Part shown: piece by piece, positions 36,470 through 47,545 of the stretch
Layout: every line of letters starts with the position of its first letter
Numbering within the stretch: position 1 is the first letter of the stretch
Origin: Arcuatula senhousia
Taxonomy: Eukaryota > Mollusca > Bivalvia > Mytilida > Mytilidae
Length of the DNA stretch: 64,000 nucleotides
Assembly (NCBI GenBank): GCA_963971305.1
Contig: OZ020307.1
Span: 55,611,702-55,675,701 of the forward strand
Direction of reading: 5' to 3'
The notes under the pieces: generated by a model
The model's database searches: none
Told to the model about the DNA's origin: nothing
What the model saw: the letters and a program-made list of their open reading frames with translations, nothing else
Translations under genes and position numbers: made by a program

Positions 36470-37030
36470 TTCAAATTAAATGATCGGTTACTTGAGCCCA
36501 AAAGAAGTGTAAAATTAAAGAAGACACGGGGAACGTGAGCTGTAAGATGAAGACATCCTGTGTTTGAAAAATTCTATGGACGGTGATGTCACGATGGTTG
36601 GTGGCATAGCATTCCATATCCTGATGCTGTCTGGGGGAAAAAAACTTCTGATAGGTCCATAAGGGATGTAGAAGGTCATGCAAATTGTCAGTGTCGGGAT
36701 AAGTAATGTTGCTGGGATGTGTATAAGGTGGTTGGATATGCGTTTAATCATAAGAGCTCTGGCTTGGCCTCAGCACTCCTGCAGTGATTGCCACTGGAGT
36801 TGATGAAGCATGCGGGTGACACTTTTGGTGGTACTGTAATCTGTATAGACCATCCGAGCTGCACGTCTTTAGACTATTTCCAGTTCACTGATGTTATCTT
36901 AAGTATGGGGGTCCCAGATGCTGCTTCCATACTTGATGACTGGTCTGACTAAGGTCTTATAGCAAAGCAAAGTGCTTTAGTCTCTGGCGGACACTGGTAA
37001 AGATTCCATCGCAGGAAAGCAATGGTGAAG
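36470..37030 (-). pseudogene. 3' end of a non-LTR retrotransposon reverse transcriptase
   Basis: Minus strand from about 37030: CYKTLVRPVIKYGSSIWDPH, then RRAARMVYTDYSTTKSVTRM, LHQLQWQSLQE, and, in the same frame, RSFFPPDSIRIWNAMPP followed by TIVTSPSIEFFKHRM. This is the typical C-terminal tail of LINE reverse transcriptases (YK.LVRP.LEY, W..PH, QRRAAR, F.PR.I..WN.LP). At least three in-frame stops interrupt it, and the catalytic RT core is absent, so it is a truncated dead copy. Family level (Jockey/CR1-like) is inference. A second frame at 36471-36683 is a shadow. Confidence 0.85.
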
Positions 37031-37034
37031 GGCA

Positions 37035-37079
37035 CTGATCTGTAGTTCGTTCGCTGCTTTTCAGCGAACTACAGACCAG
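37035..37079. repeat. 15-bp stem hairpin at the LINE fragment edge
   Basis: ctgatctgtagttcg at 37035-37049 pairs with cgaactacagaccag at 37065-37079 with one mismatch. It may mark an inverted rearrangement at the 5' break of the LINE copy. Confidence 0.6.
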
Positions 37080-37237
37080 TGGATACTTTAACCCACTCAT
37101 TCTTGTAATTTTCATCTAGTAAATCAAATAATTCCTGCTATGATTAGTTCGAATAATATAGCAGATTCTTACCGGTGAGATAAAATAACTTAATGTGCAA
37201 GAAGACACCGCTTGAAATACATTTCCAATCAGATTAA

Positions 37238-37470
37238 GGGACCGACCATTTAACTTGAAGGGGGGCTTCGTTTTTTCCTACAAAAATATTCTGAAAATTA
37301 TTTTTTGATGAAAAAAATATTTTGGCAGCTGAGGGAAGGAAAAAAAAAATATTCTGAAGAAGGATTTCTGCTATAAAAAATAATGCTGATAATGAAAAAA
37401 ATATTCTGTCGCGACGCCTTCGAAAAATAAATATTTTGTTCGCGCTCTGCGCTGAAAATTCTTTTCTGAC
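37238..37470. mobile_element. Harbinger-like MITE, left end only
   Basis: Begins GGGACCGACCATTTAA directly after TTAA, matching the TIR of 18604-19462, followed by repeated aaaatattctg words as in that element. No matching right TIR found; truncated. Confidence 0.6.
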
Positions 37471-37724
37471 TAAAATCCTAATTTCAATGGTTTTAAAGAC
37501 ATTGTGAGTAAACATTGTGTTAATATATAATCAAACAATGTTACTGTAATTTCAACCCTGAAAATCATCTGACAAACAGATTTTGATTTTTCGAGTGCCC
37601 TCAGCGAGGATCGAACTCACAACATTTGGGTTGATATTACGAAGTACATTTTTGATACATGATAACATCCACGATCTCCTGGTGTATTTTTTTAACATAT
37701 TTATCAATTTTTATAGAAAATAAT

Positions 37725-38315
37725 GGGATGTGGAATAAGTTTACGCGACACAACCCACAATCAATTGGCAATTCAGAACAAATCACAATGGACAACCGCC
37801 AGCAGCCTTCAACGAGGCCAGTGTGCGCTTCTCACGGTTCTGCAATTGGTCCATGGTCTAAATAAAATGCATTAAATTCAAATCCAGTCCTGAAATATTC
37901 ACAGATAGACCCCCTTCTTAAACAAGGAACAAAAAACATCAAAATGACAAGTACAAACGGATTCCTGGCTTAGGAATGGCATATATAATATGTAGCGGGG
38001 TTAAACTAGTTTTTTGGGCCCAACCTTCCTCTTATTGATATTCCTAGACAAAGTTTAAAAACTAAACACACAAGAAAAATCAAATCGATCAAAATCCAAT
38101 TCCACTAGAGAGAACTTTAGACAAATGACAACAAGATCAAACGAAAGGACGATAAATGAGCTCTCTATAGAACACAAGCTGTTTCTGACAGCTAGCTGAG
38201 AATCATCAATCGACTGATGCAAAAAAAAAATCAAACATATCGATTTTAAATCCGACACAACACTTCAAACAATAATGATTTGATGAAGTGTCATCACACA
38301 AAACCGACATGCTTG
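37725..38315 (-). repeat. Dispersed repeat family R1, uninterrupted copy
   Basis: Matches 56277-56321 plus 58062-58640 in reverse orientation. Shared words (minus strand): tgatgacacttca, gtttgaagtg, atcgatatgtttgat, cagtcgattgatgattctca, ggaattgga, aaggttgggcc, gtctatctgtga, gaccatgg, ttgtgtcgcgta. No open frame is shared between the copies, so it is not obviously coding. It spans the insertion point of the 1.74-kb MITE as an empty site. Confidence 0.82.
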
Positions 38316-38331
38316 ATCGCTTTAATGCTTA

Positions 38332-39238
38332 AAAATTACAAATACCAAACGCGGGTATAAACGGTTAATTTGGATATGCTATATATCGATATTTCAAGGA
38401 GTAACCTCTCATCAGTAGCATTTAAACCAAAACATTGGAAGATCAAATTCCAAAACAGTTGAAAACGAAAAGTACTCAAAACCAAAACGTTCGAACAAGG
38501 AAGCCAAATCCAGCACCGAGGATATCGACCATGTGCATTACAAGGAAAGAAACCTGGTGTTTTCATCAATTTTGAATTTAAAAATCGGAAATTTTAGCGA
38601 CAATATATTAGAAATTTTATGGTAATTCGTGTCAGACAAGTCCGACTACCAGGCTTGTGATTACCCTCGGGGACCTCTGGTCCACCAGCAGCGGTTATCG
38701 TCCAGTGGTTTCAAAATTACAAATACCAAACGCGGGTATAAACGGTTAATTTGGATATGCTATATATCGATATTTCAAGGAGTAACCTCTCATCAGTAGC
38801 ATTTAAACCAAAACATTGGAAGATCAAATTCCAAAACAGTTGAAAACGAAAAGTACTCAAAACCAAAACGTTCGAACAAGGAAGCCAAATCCAGCACCGA
38901 GGATATCGACCATGTGCATTACAAGGAAAGAAACCTGGTGTTTTCATCAATTTTGAATTTAAAAATCGGAAATTTTAGCGACAATATATTAGAAATTTTA
39001 TGGTAATTCGTGTCAGACAAGTCCGACCACCAGGCTTGTGATTACCCTCGGGGACCTCTGGTCCACCAGCAGCGGTTATCGTCCAGTGGTTTCAAAATTA
39101 CAAATACCAAACGCGGGTATAAACGGTTAATTTGGATATGCTATATATCGATATTTCAAGGAGTAACCTCTCATCAGTAGCATTTAAACCAAAACATTGG
39201 AAGATCAAATTCCAAAACAGTTGAAAACGAAAAGTACT
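38332..39238. repeat. 381-bp tandem repeat, 2.4 near-identical copies
   Basis: Copies start at 38332, 38713 and 39094 (the last ends at 39238). I saw one difference between full copies (38647 T against 39028 C). Each unit holds the same 77-codon minus-strand frame, explained by the repeat. Part of the unit (tatttcaaggagtaacctct, gtagcatttaaacc) is related to 19805-19860. The near identity means a recent duplication or an assembly duplication. Confidence 0.93.
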
Positions 39239-41640
39239 AAAATGACAATTAGTAAATTAGTAAAAAAGCTTATGGAAGTTTTAAAGTTAGTATTAAGTTA
39301 TCAATATTTCTGCCAAAAAAAAAACCCCAACATTTGATTCAAAGATTTAACAATAATATTCAATTCATATAATTTGCGTAATAAATTTTGAAGCCAATTT
39401 CTCATTTCCAATCCATTGTTTTTAAACTTGTAAGCTTTATAAAAACATTACAATGAAATTCAGGATGTGATATTCCTTCCTACAGTTCACTTAGTATATA
39501 AAAGACTGAACTCTTTAAGTTCTGATATTAAACATCCTCTTTATATTCTGTTATAGCATAGCAGGAAACGCTAATTTGGGTTCGATGACAGTGTTTTACT
39601 TTGGCTTTAAACTAATGATGTATCTATTCTCCTTAACAACCATCGTGAGTGTAATAATTAAATTTACTTAGAGACATAGACGACTAGCAAGTGATATCTA
39701 TGATACAAGGTATATATACTAACCCATATAATAATCATAGGTTTTTGAATTTTTGAGCAAGGGTATACATATTTATTATGTCCTTTAGTATACAAGTCAA
39801 GTTTTGTCTACTTAAAACTGCAAAGTTCCAAAATAAAAAGATATTTCTGTCATCGGCTTCAAAGTTCATGATAAAATAATATCTAAGGTCTATAATAAAG
39901 AGTCCCTGTAAAAAGAAGTGCAAAGAACTTCGACCTAAAGATGCGATGTTATTGGCAAATATTTTTATGTCCCCAATTTAGAGATGCTAGGCTGATACTA
40001 TTATGGATAATCAATTGTAAAATCTTTGACCAAACAAGTCTTTAAATCCATTTACACATATTCAAGAACGAATTTTATTTCTGACAAGTTCTTTTGCATC
40101 TTCATTTGTGTAAAAGTTCAAGAAAGTGTTCATTAAACACCCAATAATTGAGATATGGCTCTTCTAAATGTGACAAATATGACATTAGTAAAAAGTTGTG
40201 ATTTTGAAAACTTGAAAACTGCATACTTTATGCAATTCACTCAGCAATGGTCGCATACTAATAGTCTAGTTAAAACGCGAATAACTCAACCAGCAATTAT
40301 GTATAGTTTTGTTGAATTCTGTAAGGTTAGTACTATTATCAATCAGAAAGTTACTTAATTGATTTTTCAATGAAAGGATGTTATCAGAATCGGTGGAATC
40401 TTAAGGGTAATTTTATTTGTGGCGCAATGACTGTCAAACGATTAAAATCAATGTGGAAGCTGTTGTCTTCCCGGACGATAAATCTAATGTGAAGCTTAAG
40501 GTCTATGCCATTTAAGAAAAAAAGCAAAAAAAAAAAAAAACTTTACCATAACTAATTAGGCAGATTAGTTATGGTACAACTGGTGGGGTACCATTTTGTG
40601 AAATGTTACTAGAATCTTAAATCATACAAAAAATATTGGACAATAACCACGCAAATATCACTGTCATCCCTTTCCATGGTAAAATTATTTGGCGACTTGA
40701 TTCAATTTTGAAAAGGAAATTACATTTAACGTACTTAAAAAAATGTAGATTAATTTAAAGTGAGTCAAATGACTTGGGGGATCTAAACTTTTATGTGTTT
40801 CTTAATTATACAAAAATTGGACAACGTAAACAGGACTAGTCACAGGTATTCGATACAGCATTATTACAATAAACCAAAGCGCTAAAGTGTTAAAATGCAG
40901 AGCTGATTTCAATGACTAAAAATAAAGAAAGTATATCACCAGAAACAAGATCCAGCTTTCTTGATAAACAATTCATAAACTAAGGTCTACGACATTTGTT
41001 TTTAACTTAATCTCTTTACGAATATTCATTTTTGGAAAAGGTAATTTAAACAAACGACCCTGCGGACTGACGTATATCTAGGTAAAGTCATGACGTTAAA
41101 CTCCCCAAATCAAGATCTATAATACAATAGTTCGTATAAAAACTTTTTAACCCCAGTGGCCACGGTTCTGACCAAAGCATATTCTATATCATAGAATTAG
41201 AATTAAGATAATGTTTGAATTAAAGATGAATTACAACGATCTGGTTTTCAAAAACTGGAAAATAACATTTTAAAAATATTCTAATTTACAGGTCTATGAC
41301 ATAAAAGCAGCTGTTACAGTACTTTGGCTCTGCCAACCTAAATATTTGTTACAAAGATGTAATTTGGCTCCGCCCACTTGAAAATGTTTTGAGAAAAGTA
41401 TATAATGTCTATTGGCTTAATAAAAGGTAAAAGGTCAAGAATGCAAAACTATAAATCAACTGGTGTATTGATGCATAAAATGTATTTAACATTTGTATCG
41501 CATTTATAAAGGGTATAAAGATGTACCTGTCAATCTGTATAACATTTATTATAAGCTCCCGCAAGGCGGGAGCTAAATTGCCTGAGTATACGTACTATCA
41601 CTGACTATGATAAACGAAACCGGAATAGGTATAAGCTATT
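39239..41640. other. Non-coding stretch; end of segment 1 and start of segment 2
   Basis: 39440-39740 is shared with 59030-59340, and 40190-40770 with 24890-25660. A 67-codon frame at 40155-40358 falls in the shared block but is not conserved as a frame. A perfect palindrome gctcccgcaaggcgggagc lies at 41553-41571. Confidence 0.45.
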
Positions 41641-41914
41641 ATAATCCTTTCCGGATTTGACCAACACTTAATCGATCTTTGGCAACGTGACGGGTGTGCT
41701 ATAGCAAGCAGGAACTGCTTACTCTTCCGGAGCACCTGAGTTCACTCTCGTTTCGACTTGAGTTCGCGTTGCTGAATGTGGTTTTGTTGTTATGTGTGTG
41801 TGTTTTATGTTGTTATGTGGTTTGTTTTGTTGTGATGATTTTTCGTCTGCCGGTTTTGTCTTTGTCTTAACGGTTTTATGATACTGATTACCCCTTTGGT
41901 ACACCTTTGCTTCG
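41641..41914 (+). mobile_element. 3' tail of the RT retroelement family
   Basis: Very close to the tails of copies A and B: tttccggatttgaccaacac, gacgggtgtgctatagcaag, cttccggagcacctgagttc, terminus cctttgcttc. Tail only, abruptly joined to unrelated DNA on the left. Confidence 0.8.
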
Positions 41915-42061
41915 ACATATCCGCACCCAATGGCACGGAATGCAAAATTAATTTTCTTCTTTGTAATTTGTATTTCTAAAATTAGAATACGTAAATATTG
42001 TATTAATATGAATATTTTGAATATTTCTTGCCATAGAGATGTATGTAAAGAATTTTTTTAA

Positions 42062-42137
42062 CCCTTACTATGCCGAAAGCCGATATATCGGCTTTTTTCC
42101 AGAGTTGTGATAAGTGCCAAGAGCCGATATATCGGCT
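42062..42137. repeat. piggyBac left terminus with duplicated palindrome
   Basis: The 13-bp TIR is followed by two copies of the palindrome gccgatatatcggc (42079-42092 and 42123-42136) in a shared context (tgcc, purines, then agcc...ggcttt). Such subterminal repeats are candidate transposase-binding sites; this is inference. Confidence 0.75.
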
Positions 42138-42234
42138 TTGTTTATTTCTGCCCCGTATCTATGAACGTCATAATGCTGATTGTGCAGCACTGACGTCATA
42201 ATAATTGTGCAGCGTCAGAAAGCACTGCCACAAA

Positions 42235-44488
42235 ATGGAAGCTGCAAATCGCAGAAACTGGTTTCGGGTGTACGCCCCCGAACCGGAACAAGACTTAAAT
42301 AATCACGGCGAAGTCCCGGGATTGAAAAACATGCCAGCGAGGAATTCGGCACCAGTTGTGTACTTTTACCTGATGTTCACAGTAAACTTGTTGAAAAAAC
42401 TTGCATTAGAAACTAACAGGTATATATGTCTTGATTTTTCTAAAAATAATTACAATGAACCGCTTAAATGACTATTTTTTTATACTCCTGCATGTTAAAA
42501 CAGTCGAAAAAAAAAGTAACAAAATAGGATAAAATATTTAGGTTTTTTTTTTAAAGATACTGTATTTTTTTCAGAAACGGAATATGTTTTTTTACAAAGA
42601 AATATTTTTCCTTAATTATTTGACGTTCACATTTCTTTGCCGCTTTTTCTTTTTGTTTGAGCCGGACTGTAGAAGTTAATTTACAAATGTTGATACTGAA
42701 TTCAGTATATGATACTGTTAACCTTTCAGTAGTCCCCAGTAAGGCGAGTTCACATGAAAATGGTTTTGGTAAATGTTTGTGTTTCGATACGATAATTTAA
42801 ACCCCAAAAATAGAAAACCGACACAAAAAATAATTCATTCTCTTGTTCTTATAATTTAACGGACAAAACATATTCTATTTAATGCCTGACCAACACCAAT
42901 TTTACATGAATCTTAATAATCTCTCGTGAACTCCTCCAGGTTATACTTACTAGGTGTGGCTTCATGAGAAAGAGTAACGAACCACAAAGCAAATGTATAT
43001 GTAGTCCAATTTTACACATTAAAAATAATTCATTGTAATGGGTAAACGCACTATGAAAGAAAATGACGACAAATAAACTATTTTACACATTAAAAAATAA
43101 TTCATTGTAATAGGTAAACGCAATATGAAAGAAAATTACGACAAATAAACTTTTGAATTTTCAGATATGCAAAACAGTTGATCCGACGGAAGCGTCTATT
43201 GCATCAACTACACCGCTGTTCAAGATTAAAGTTTTGGCAACCTACTTCAGTATTGGAAATCAAAGCCTTCATTGCAGTAATTTTTAACATGGGTCTCATC
43301 CGCAAACCGAGCATCAAAGATTATTGGTGTTCAAAGGACAAAAGTCAGGCAACCCCCTGGTTTTCCAAAGTGTTCTCAAGGAACCGTTTTCAATTGTTAT
43401 TGCGTTGCTTTCACCTTGTAAACAACAAGGTAACCCCTCAACGGAACAGTGAATTTTACGATCCGTCCGCATGGTTCAAACCGCTAATTGACCATGCAAA
43501 TCTAGTTTTTAAAAGGTATCTTACTCCTCGACGTGAACTTTCCATTGACGAGTCATTGATTGGAACAAAGGCACGGACAGTCATGACACAGTACATACCA
43601 ACCAAGAAGAGTAAATTCGGCATAAAACTTTGGATGCTTGTCGAGGCCGCGTCCGGGTACATCATTCATTTTCTACCATACAAAGGAAAAAGATATGACC
43701 CTGTGCCAAATGGAGAGCAGCAAGGTAGCTATGTTGTCCTAACCTTAATGAGATCCGCGGAACTTCTTGGAAAGTGGTACCATATATTTTGTGACAATTT
43801 TTTCACGTCCATTCAACTGGCAATGCGACTGTTTACAGCAAATACATATATAACGGGAACTATTCGTAAAAATCGCCGACTTTCAAACATAATTGAAACT
43901 GCAAACCCAGGACCGAACGAGTCTGTTTTTGCAAGGAAAGGGCCTCTACTAACATGCGCTTATCGTGAAAGACGGAATAGGAAGATTGTCAGGTTCATAA
44001 CCACATGCTACAATGGCGTACACAACCTGAATGAAAAACCAAAAGTTACTTCGTCCTACAACCAGTTTATGGGAGGTGTGGACCTCAACGACATGATGTC
44101 CGGTATATATGAAGACAAAAGAAAAACAAAAACAATGTGGAAGAGGGTTGCCATTAACATTTTTCATCGTATGCTTTTAAATGCTTATATTTTGTACAAG
44201 TACAACACGGACGAAAACCGACAAATTTCTAGATACGATTTCATCATTTCAATCATTGAAACTCTTGCAAATGAATTTCGCCATCACAACGCAAACCAAA
44301 ATGTTCAACCTAATAGGCGTCTTAATATCACACTTCAACGACTTGACGGCAAAAGGGAAAGAAACTGTGTTGTGTGTTCGACCATCAGGCGACGCAAAAG
44401 ATCTAAAACCGTTTGCCGAAGATGTGGTAAAGGCGTTCATGGACTCTGTTTTCAAAATCATGTCTGTGCACGTGCAAATGAGTATTAA
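42235..44488 (+). CDS. piggyBac-like transposase, two exons, intact
   Basis: Exons 42235-42419 and 43165-44488 (intron 745 bp, GT-AG) give 502 residues. Exon 1 starts at an ATG in good context (A at -3, G at +4) and ends in LLKKLALETNR; exon 2 resumes YAKQLIRRKR. The split Arg codon is restored and rebuilds the piggyBac ETNRYA motif, strong proof of splicing. Catalytic DDD: D190 in LSIDESLIG, D272 in FCDNFF, D368 in GGVDLND (with D371 nearby). The C-terminus has a Cys/His finger, C463, C466, C479, C482, H487, C490, H494, C496, the zinc-binding PHD-like tail that contacts TIR DNA in this family. No internal stop or frameshift. It cuts and pastes DNA at TTAA. PGBD4-type relatives are the closest I recall. 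Confidence 0.93.
43009..43151. repeat. Tandem 71-bp duplication at the 3' end of the transposase intron
   Basis: attttacacattaaaaataa through cgacaaataaact occurs twice (43009-43079, 43080-43151) with few changes. It lies just before the acceptor AG at 43163-43164, so it could hold duplicated branch-point sequence. Confidence 0.85.
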
Positions 44489-45209
44489 ATTTGAAAACTG
44501 TTATTATTTTATTTTCTATTTTTAAATTCCAGATCTATGTGCAATTTAAAACTTTTTTGCTATTCAAACCCCCGGAAAGGGCTAAAAACTACAAAGACAA
44601 AAAATACTATCATATATAAGAAAAAATGAAGTAACAATATCACAAACCAAAATACAAGGTATATAAGAATACCATCTGAATGCAACAAAATATAGGCGGT
44701 TGTAACATGTGTAAATTATAAAAATATTACCAGTGCAAAACAAATAATGTGGACTCGCAGTATCTATAAATCAAAATTTCAATAAAGAGCATTTTTGAAA
44801 TACATTCGCTTAGCTTGAAGCGATTTCCGTCTATCCAAGACCGATCATGATCTCTTGCCAAAAGGTTAAAAGTCCCAAACACTTTATAAACACCAAAAAC
44901 ATTGAATAAATAAAATAAAATTATGACTTTAAATAAAAGTTCGACAATCAAATTGCAAATATTTTAACGTCCCTTCAAATGATATCCTCACGTGTACATA
45001 GAGTTTTAGCCTTAATCTTTAAATATACGTCATTATACCAAATAAAAATCTGTTTATCAAACAAACAAAGACTCGACAGGAAAACATTGAAACACATCTT
45101 TGAGAGCCTTAGGGAGTGCCCTTTGATGTTGACGTCTATGACGTCAACAATAGTTGACAAGCGTAACGTCACTGTATATTTCTGAAAAAAACATTTGACC
45201 AAAACTCTT

Positions 45210-45247
45210 GTGGCACTGACCAGGTAAAATGCCTGGCACTGAAAGGG
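45210..45247. repeat. piggyBac right terminus with inverted and direct subterminal repeats
   Basis: tggcactga occurs twice (45211-45219, 45234-45242) around ccagg/cctgg; the element ends in GAAAGGG before TTAA. The layout differs from the left end, as is usual for asymmetrical piggyBac termini. Confidence 0.75.
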
Positions 45248-45251
45248 TTAA

Positions 45252-46400
45252 ATGAGAACGCTATATAATTCATTGACGTCATAATTGTTCAAAACAAAAT
45301 GACAGAATTGCGGGAAACTGTCATTCTAATTTTCGTGGAACAACACAAAGCGTAATGTACCAAGCTCCAAAAACAGCGGCTATCCGTTCGTGACCTTACG
45401 TTCAAAGATGTCCTCTATGACGTCCGGTTATATCGTCTATTTTAAGCATATATTATGACGTCATTTTTAGTTTGAGAAAAAAAAAATCCTCGCTCTGTTT
45501 GCATGTGCGCTCCTTTTCAAAACCATGCAAAAGCTTGCATTTCTTGCTGTTATTAAAAAAATAAGGGGACAACCATTTGATTCTGAAAAGGGGCGGTCTG
45601 CAGTTTTGGTCGAGTCAGAAAATTTATTTTTGCGCCGTTTTGTGCCGCCGAGATTATTTATTTTTAATATTCCATACTAATAAAGAATCTTGGGACATAT
45701 TTTTTCCCTTGGAAGTAGAGGCAGGATTATTCATCTCCATTTTTTTGCAGGCAGGATTATTTATTTACAAGAACTGCCACTCATCTCCGTCAGAATCAAA
45801 TAGGTCATCCCCTAAAATATATCTGCGGGAGCTTATCAGGTTGAATCTGCATCATATTATTGAAACGATTTAAATAAACACAATTAAATGTTCCAATATA
45901 GACCCTTTAGTAGGAATATTGCCAAAAATAGCTTGTTATATGACTACATAAGGCAAACTTTAAAAGCTATGCTCAAAAACCGTTCAATGCATCTAAAGTC
46001 TTTTCTTGTACTGCACATGATTGATGCCCATGTTCCGGGCTTGTTTTTCAGTGTCTTTTATTCTAATGACAAATGTTTTGCTTGCAATCTTCAAATGATG
46101 CAAATCAAATATTTGACCATTATAACAATATGAGTTTTGAGTACTATGTCCTTAAAGTATGACTATTTTACAGATACATGTATGGACAAAAATGGTAAAA
46201 AAAGTCACATATTACAATGGTTTTTCTAAATTTGAATGCCTCCACAATCCAGCGACAAAAATATGGAGTGTGACACAATATTACAGTGTGTGAAATATCT
46301 TTTTGGTGCAGAAATGCGGAGGTATTTATTTTTTTTTGCCGTTTCAGTTTTTCCCTAAAATATGACGTCATTAAGCCAATAATAATGACGTCAAATCAAT
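45252..46400. promoter_or_regulatory. Non-coding stretch with clustered TGACGTCA octamers
   Basis: The palindromic CRE octamer TGACGTCA occurs here at 45274, 45456, 46363 and 46386, and inside the neighbouring piggyBac element at 42191 and 45139. I saw it nowhere else in the window. CRE sites bind CREB/ATF factors. No gene is visible beside the cluster, so function is open. A small MITE lies within at 45565-45812. Confidence 0.45.
45565..45812. mobile_element. Harbinger-like MITE, 248 bp, TAA target duplication
   Basis: Left GGGGACAACCATTTGATTCT and reversed right GGGGATGACCTATTTGATTC match each other and the 18604-19462 TIRs. TAA flanks both sides (45562-45564, 45813-45815). Internal words (ttatttttgcgcc, aggattatt) fit the same family. 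The open frame across it at 45577-45873 is a by-product. Confidence 0.82.
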
Positions 46401-46779
46401 AAAGAAATGAGTGCTCCAGCTTGTTTCAATACAACCATGCACAACTAGTTATAGTATAAACTTAATCAGTTCTCAAAATTTAATTTCTCAGTGAATTTTG
46501 GGCAAAAGAAGGACATTATAGACCTATCTCTTATGAGAACGTTTCATTTTTTTTATTTGTTTAGTTTTGAATTTTTTTTATGGTCAAGTTCAAATTTGCA
46601 TATCCTATTATAAATTTAATGCTGTAAAACAATGTAACTCGTCCTAATTCTGTTATTTTGGTCATCTCATTACATTTTTTTTTCCGCGGGTGGTTCATTT
46701 CGATGTCCTCAGCCCAATTTGTGAATAGTATTTCTAAATAAAACGAAAAATGCTTTGAAGAATGTTTACGTCCTTAAAA

Positions 46780-46868
46780 ATCCAGGCCGAAATTTTTCAG
46801 AAAATAAAAAGTCAAGATGAAGACAATATCCACGGCCCCTAATAAAAATCAAATGGTCGCTCTCTTAT
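46780..46868. mobile_element. Harbinger-like MITE, right end only
   Basis: Contains ccgaaatttttcagaaaata and ends aaaatcaaatggtcgctctc, a decayed relative of the right TIR at 19445-19462. No left end found. Confidence 0.5.
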
Positions 46869-47347
46869 GTCTTAGATCTAGCTCATAGCATGGCAAAGCA
46901 ATGATGACTTTGACAAGAATCTTTATTGAAGCGTTTAGTTTTAAGAACATAAGTTTGACTTTGAAGGAATTAATGTCTAGCTGTTATGACCACCTGATTT
47001 TGTCATTTTGTCGCCTACTTGTGTACAAGTTTTAATCTTCTATTATAGAAAATCAATGACATATATTAGTAATAGGTTAAAGAGCAATATTAAAAGACGA
47101 CAGAAGTTTATTTCCACCGCCTCTCTCGTTTCTTGGATTTTTCAAGTACGTTATGTAAACCATTTTCCAATTAGTTTTATACCAAATGAAATTGAAAAGG
47201 CTTCGGATATCGAAAACTAATTATATTTTCTAAATATTAAAGAGATACGAAATCTTAGAATCGTTTTCAATGGTCAAAGGGCCTTGAATTTAGGCTTCTT
47301 TATTAAATGAAAATAGAGTGATTAAAATGTATAAAAACTGTGAAAAT

Positions 47348-47545
47348 AATTGTCCTTTTTCTATGAAATACAATTTGTAACAAAGCAATACAAAAATTTG
47401 GATGAAACTATAAATATTAATTGTCCTTTTTCTATGAAATAAAATTTGTTACAGATAATATTACAACTATTTTGATGAAATTACTGAAAATTATTGTCCC
47501 TTTTCTATGAAATAAAATTTGTAATAGAAAAAAGTACAACTATTT
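47348..47545. repeat. Tandem repeat of about 72 bp, three units
   Basis: attgtcctttttctatgaaa starts at 47348, 47419 and 47493 (third with tgtccc), each followed by taaaatttgt.a and a gatgaaa word. Non-coding. Confidence 0.8.

Larger units (their letters stand above)
24870..39740 (+). repeat. Paralogous segment 1 of an old tandem duplication
   Basis: Blocks at about 24890-25160, 25440-25660, 27150-27600, 33250-33420, 33590-33700, 35750-35850 and 39440-39740 resemble, in the same order and orientation, 40190-40490, 40600-40770, 46900-47300, 51570-51740, 51920-52020, 54070-54160 and 59030-59340. Examples: tggtttcaatc-type words aside, aaaatcaatgtgg, gaattaatgtctag, catatgcacattt with gtatgcatttattgcattg. 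Identity is moderate with indels, and the blocks look non-coding. Confidence 0.6.
42062..45247 (+). mobile_element. Complete piggyBac-family transposon, 3.19 kb
   Basis: TTAA stands at both edges (42058-42061 and 45248-45251), the piggyBac target duplication. The left terminus CCCTTACTATGCC and reversed right terminus CCCTTTCAGTGCC agree at 10 of 13 positions and begin with the CCC typical of the superfamily. Subterminal words gtgcca and aagag occur at both ends. The element encodes an apparently intact two-exon transposase (42235-44488). Both full termini, both TTAA sites and an open gene together suggest a young, possibly active copy. Confidence 0.92.

Noticed and set aside
37234..37515. 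93-residue Phe-rich minus-strand frame
   Set aside because: It is the translation of the aaatattctg repeats of a truncated MITE.
38336..38950. Two identical 77-residue minus-strand frames
   Set aside because: They are the same 381-bp repeat unit read twice; no domain or independent conservation.
41553..41571. Palindrome gctcccgcaaggcgggagc as a terminator
   Set aside because: Intrinsic terminators of this kind belong to bacteria; no gene ends here. Probably a repeat remnant.
42205..42234. Ten extra N-terminal codons for the transposase
   Set aside because: That frame begins at TTG, not ATG; the first ATG is at 42235.
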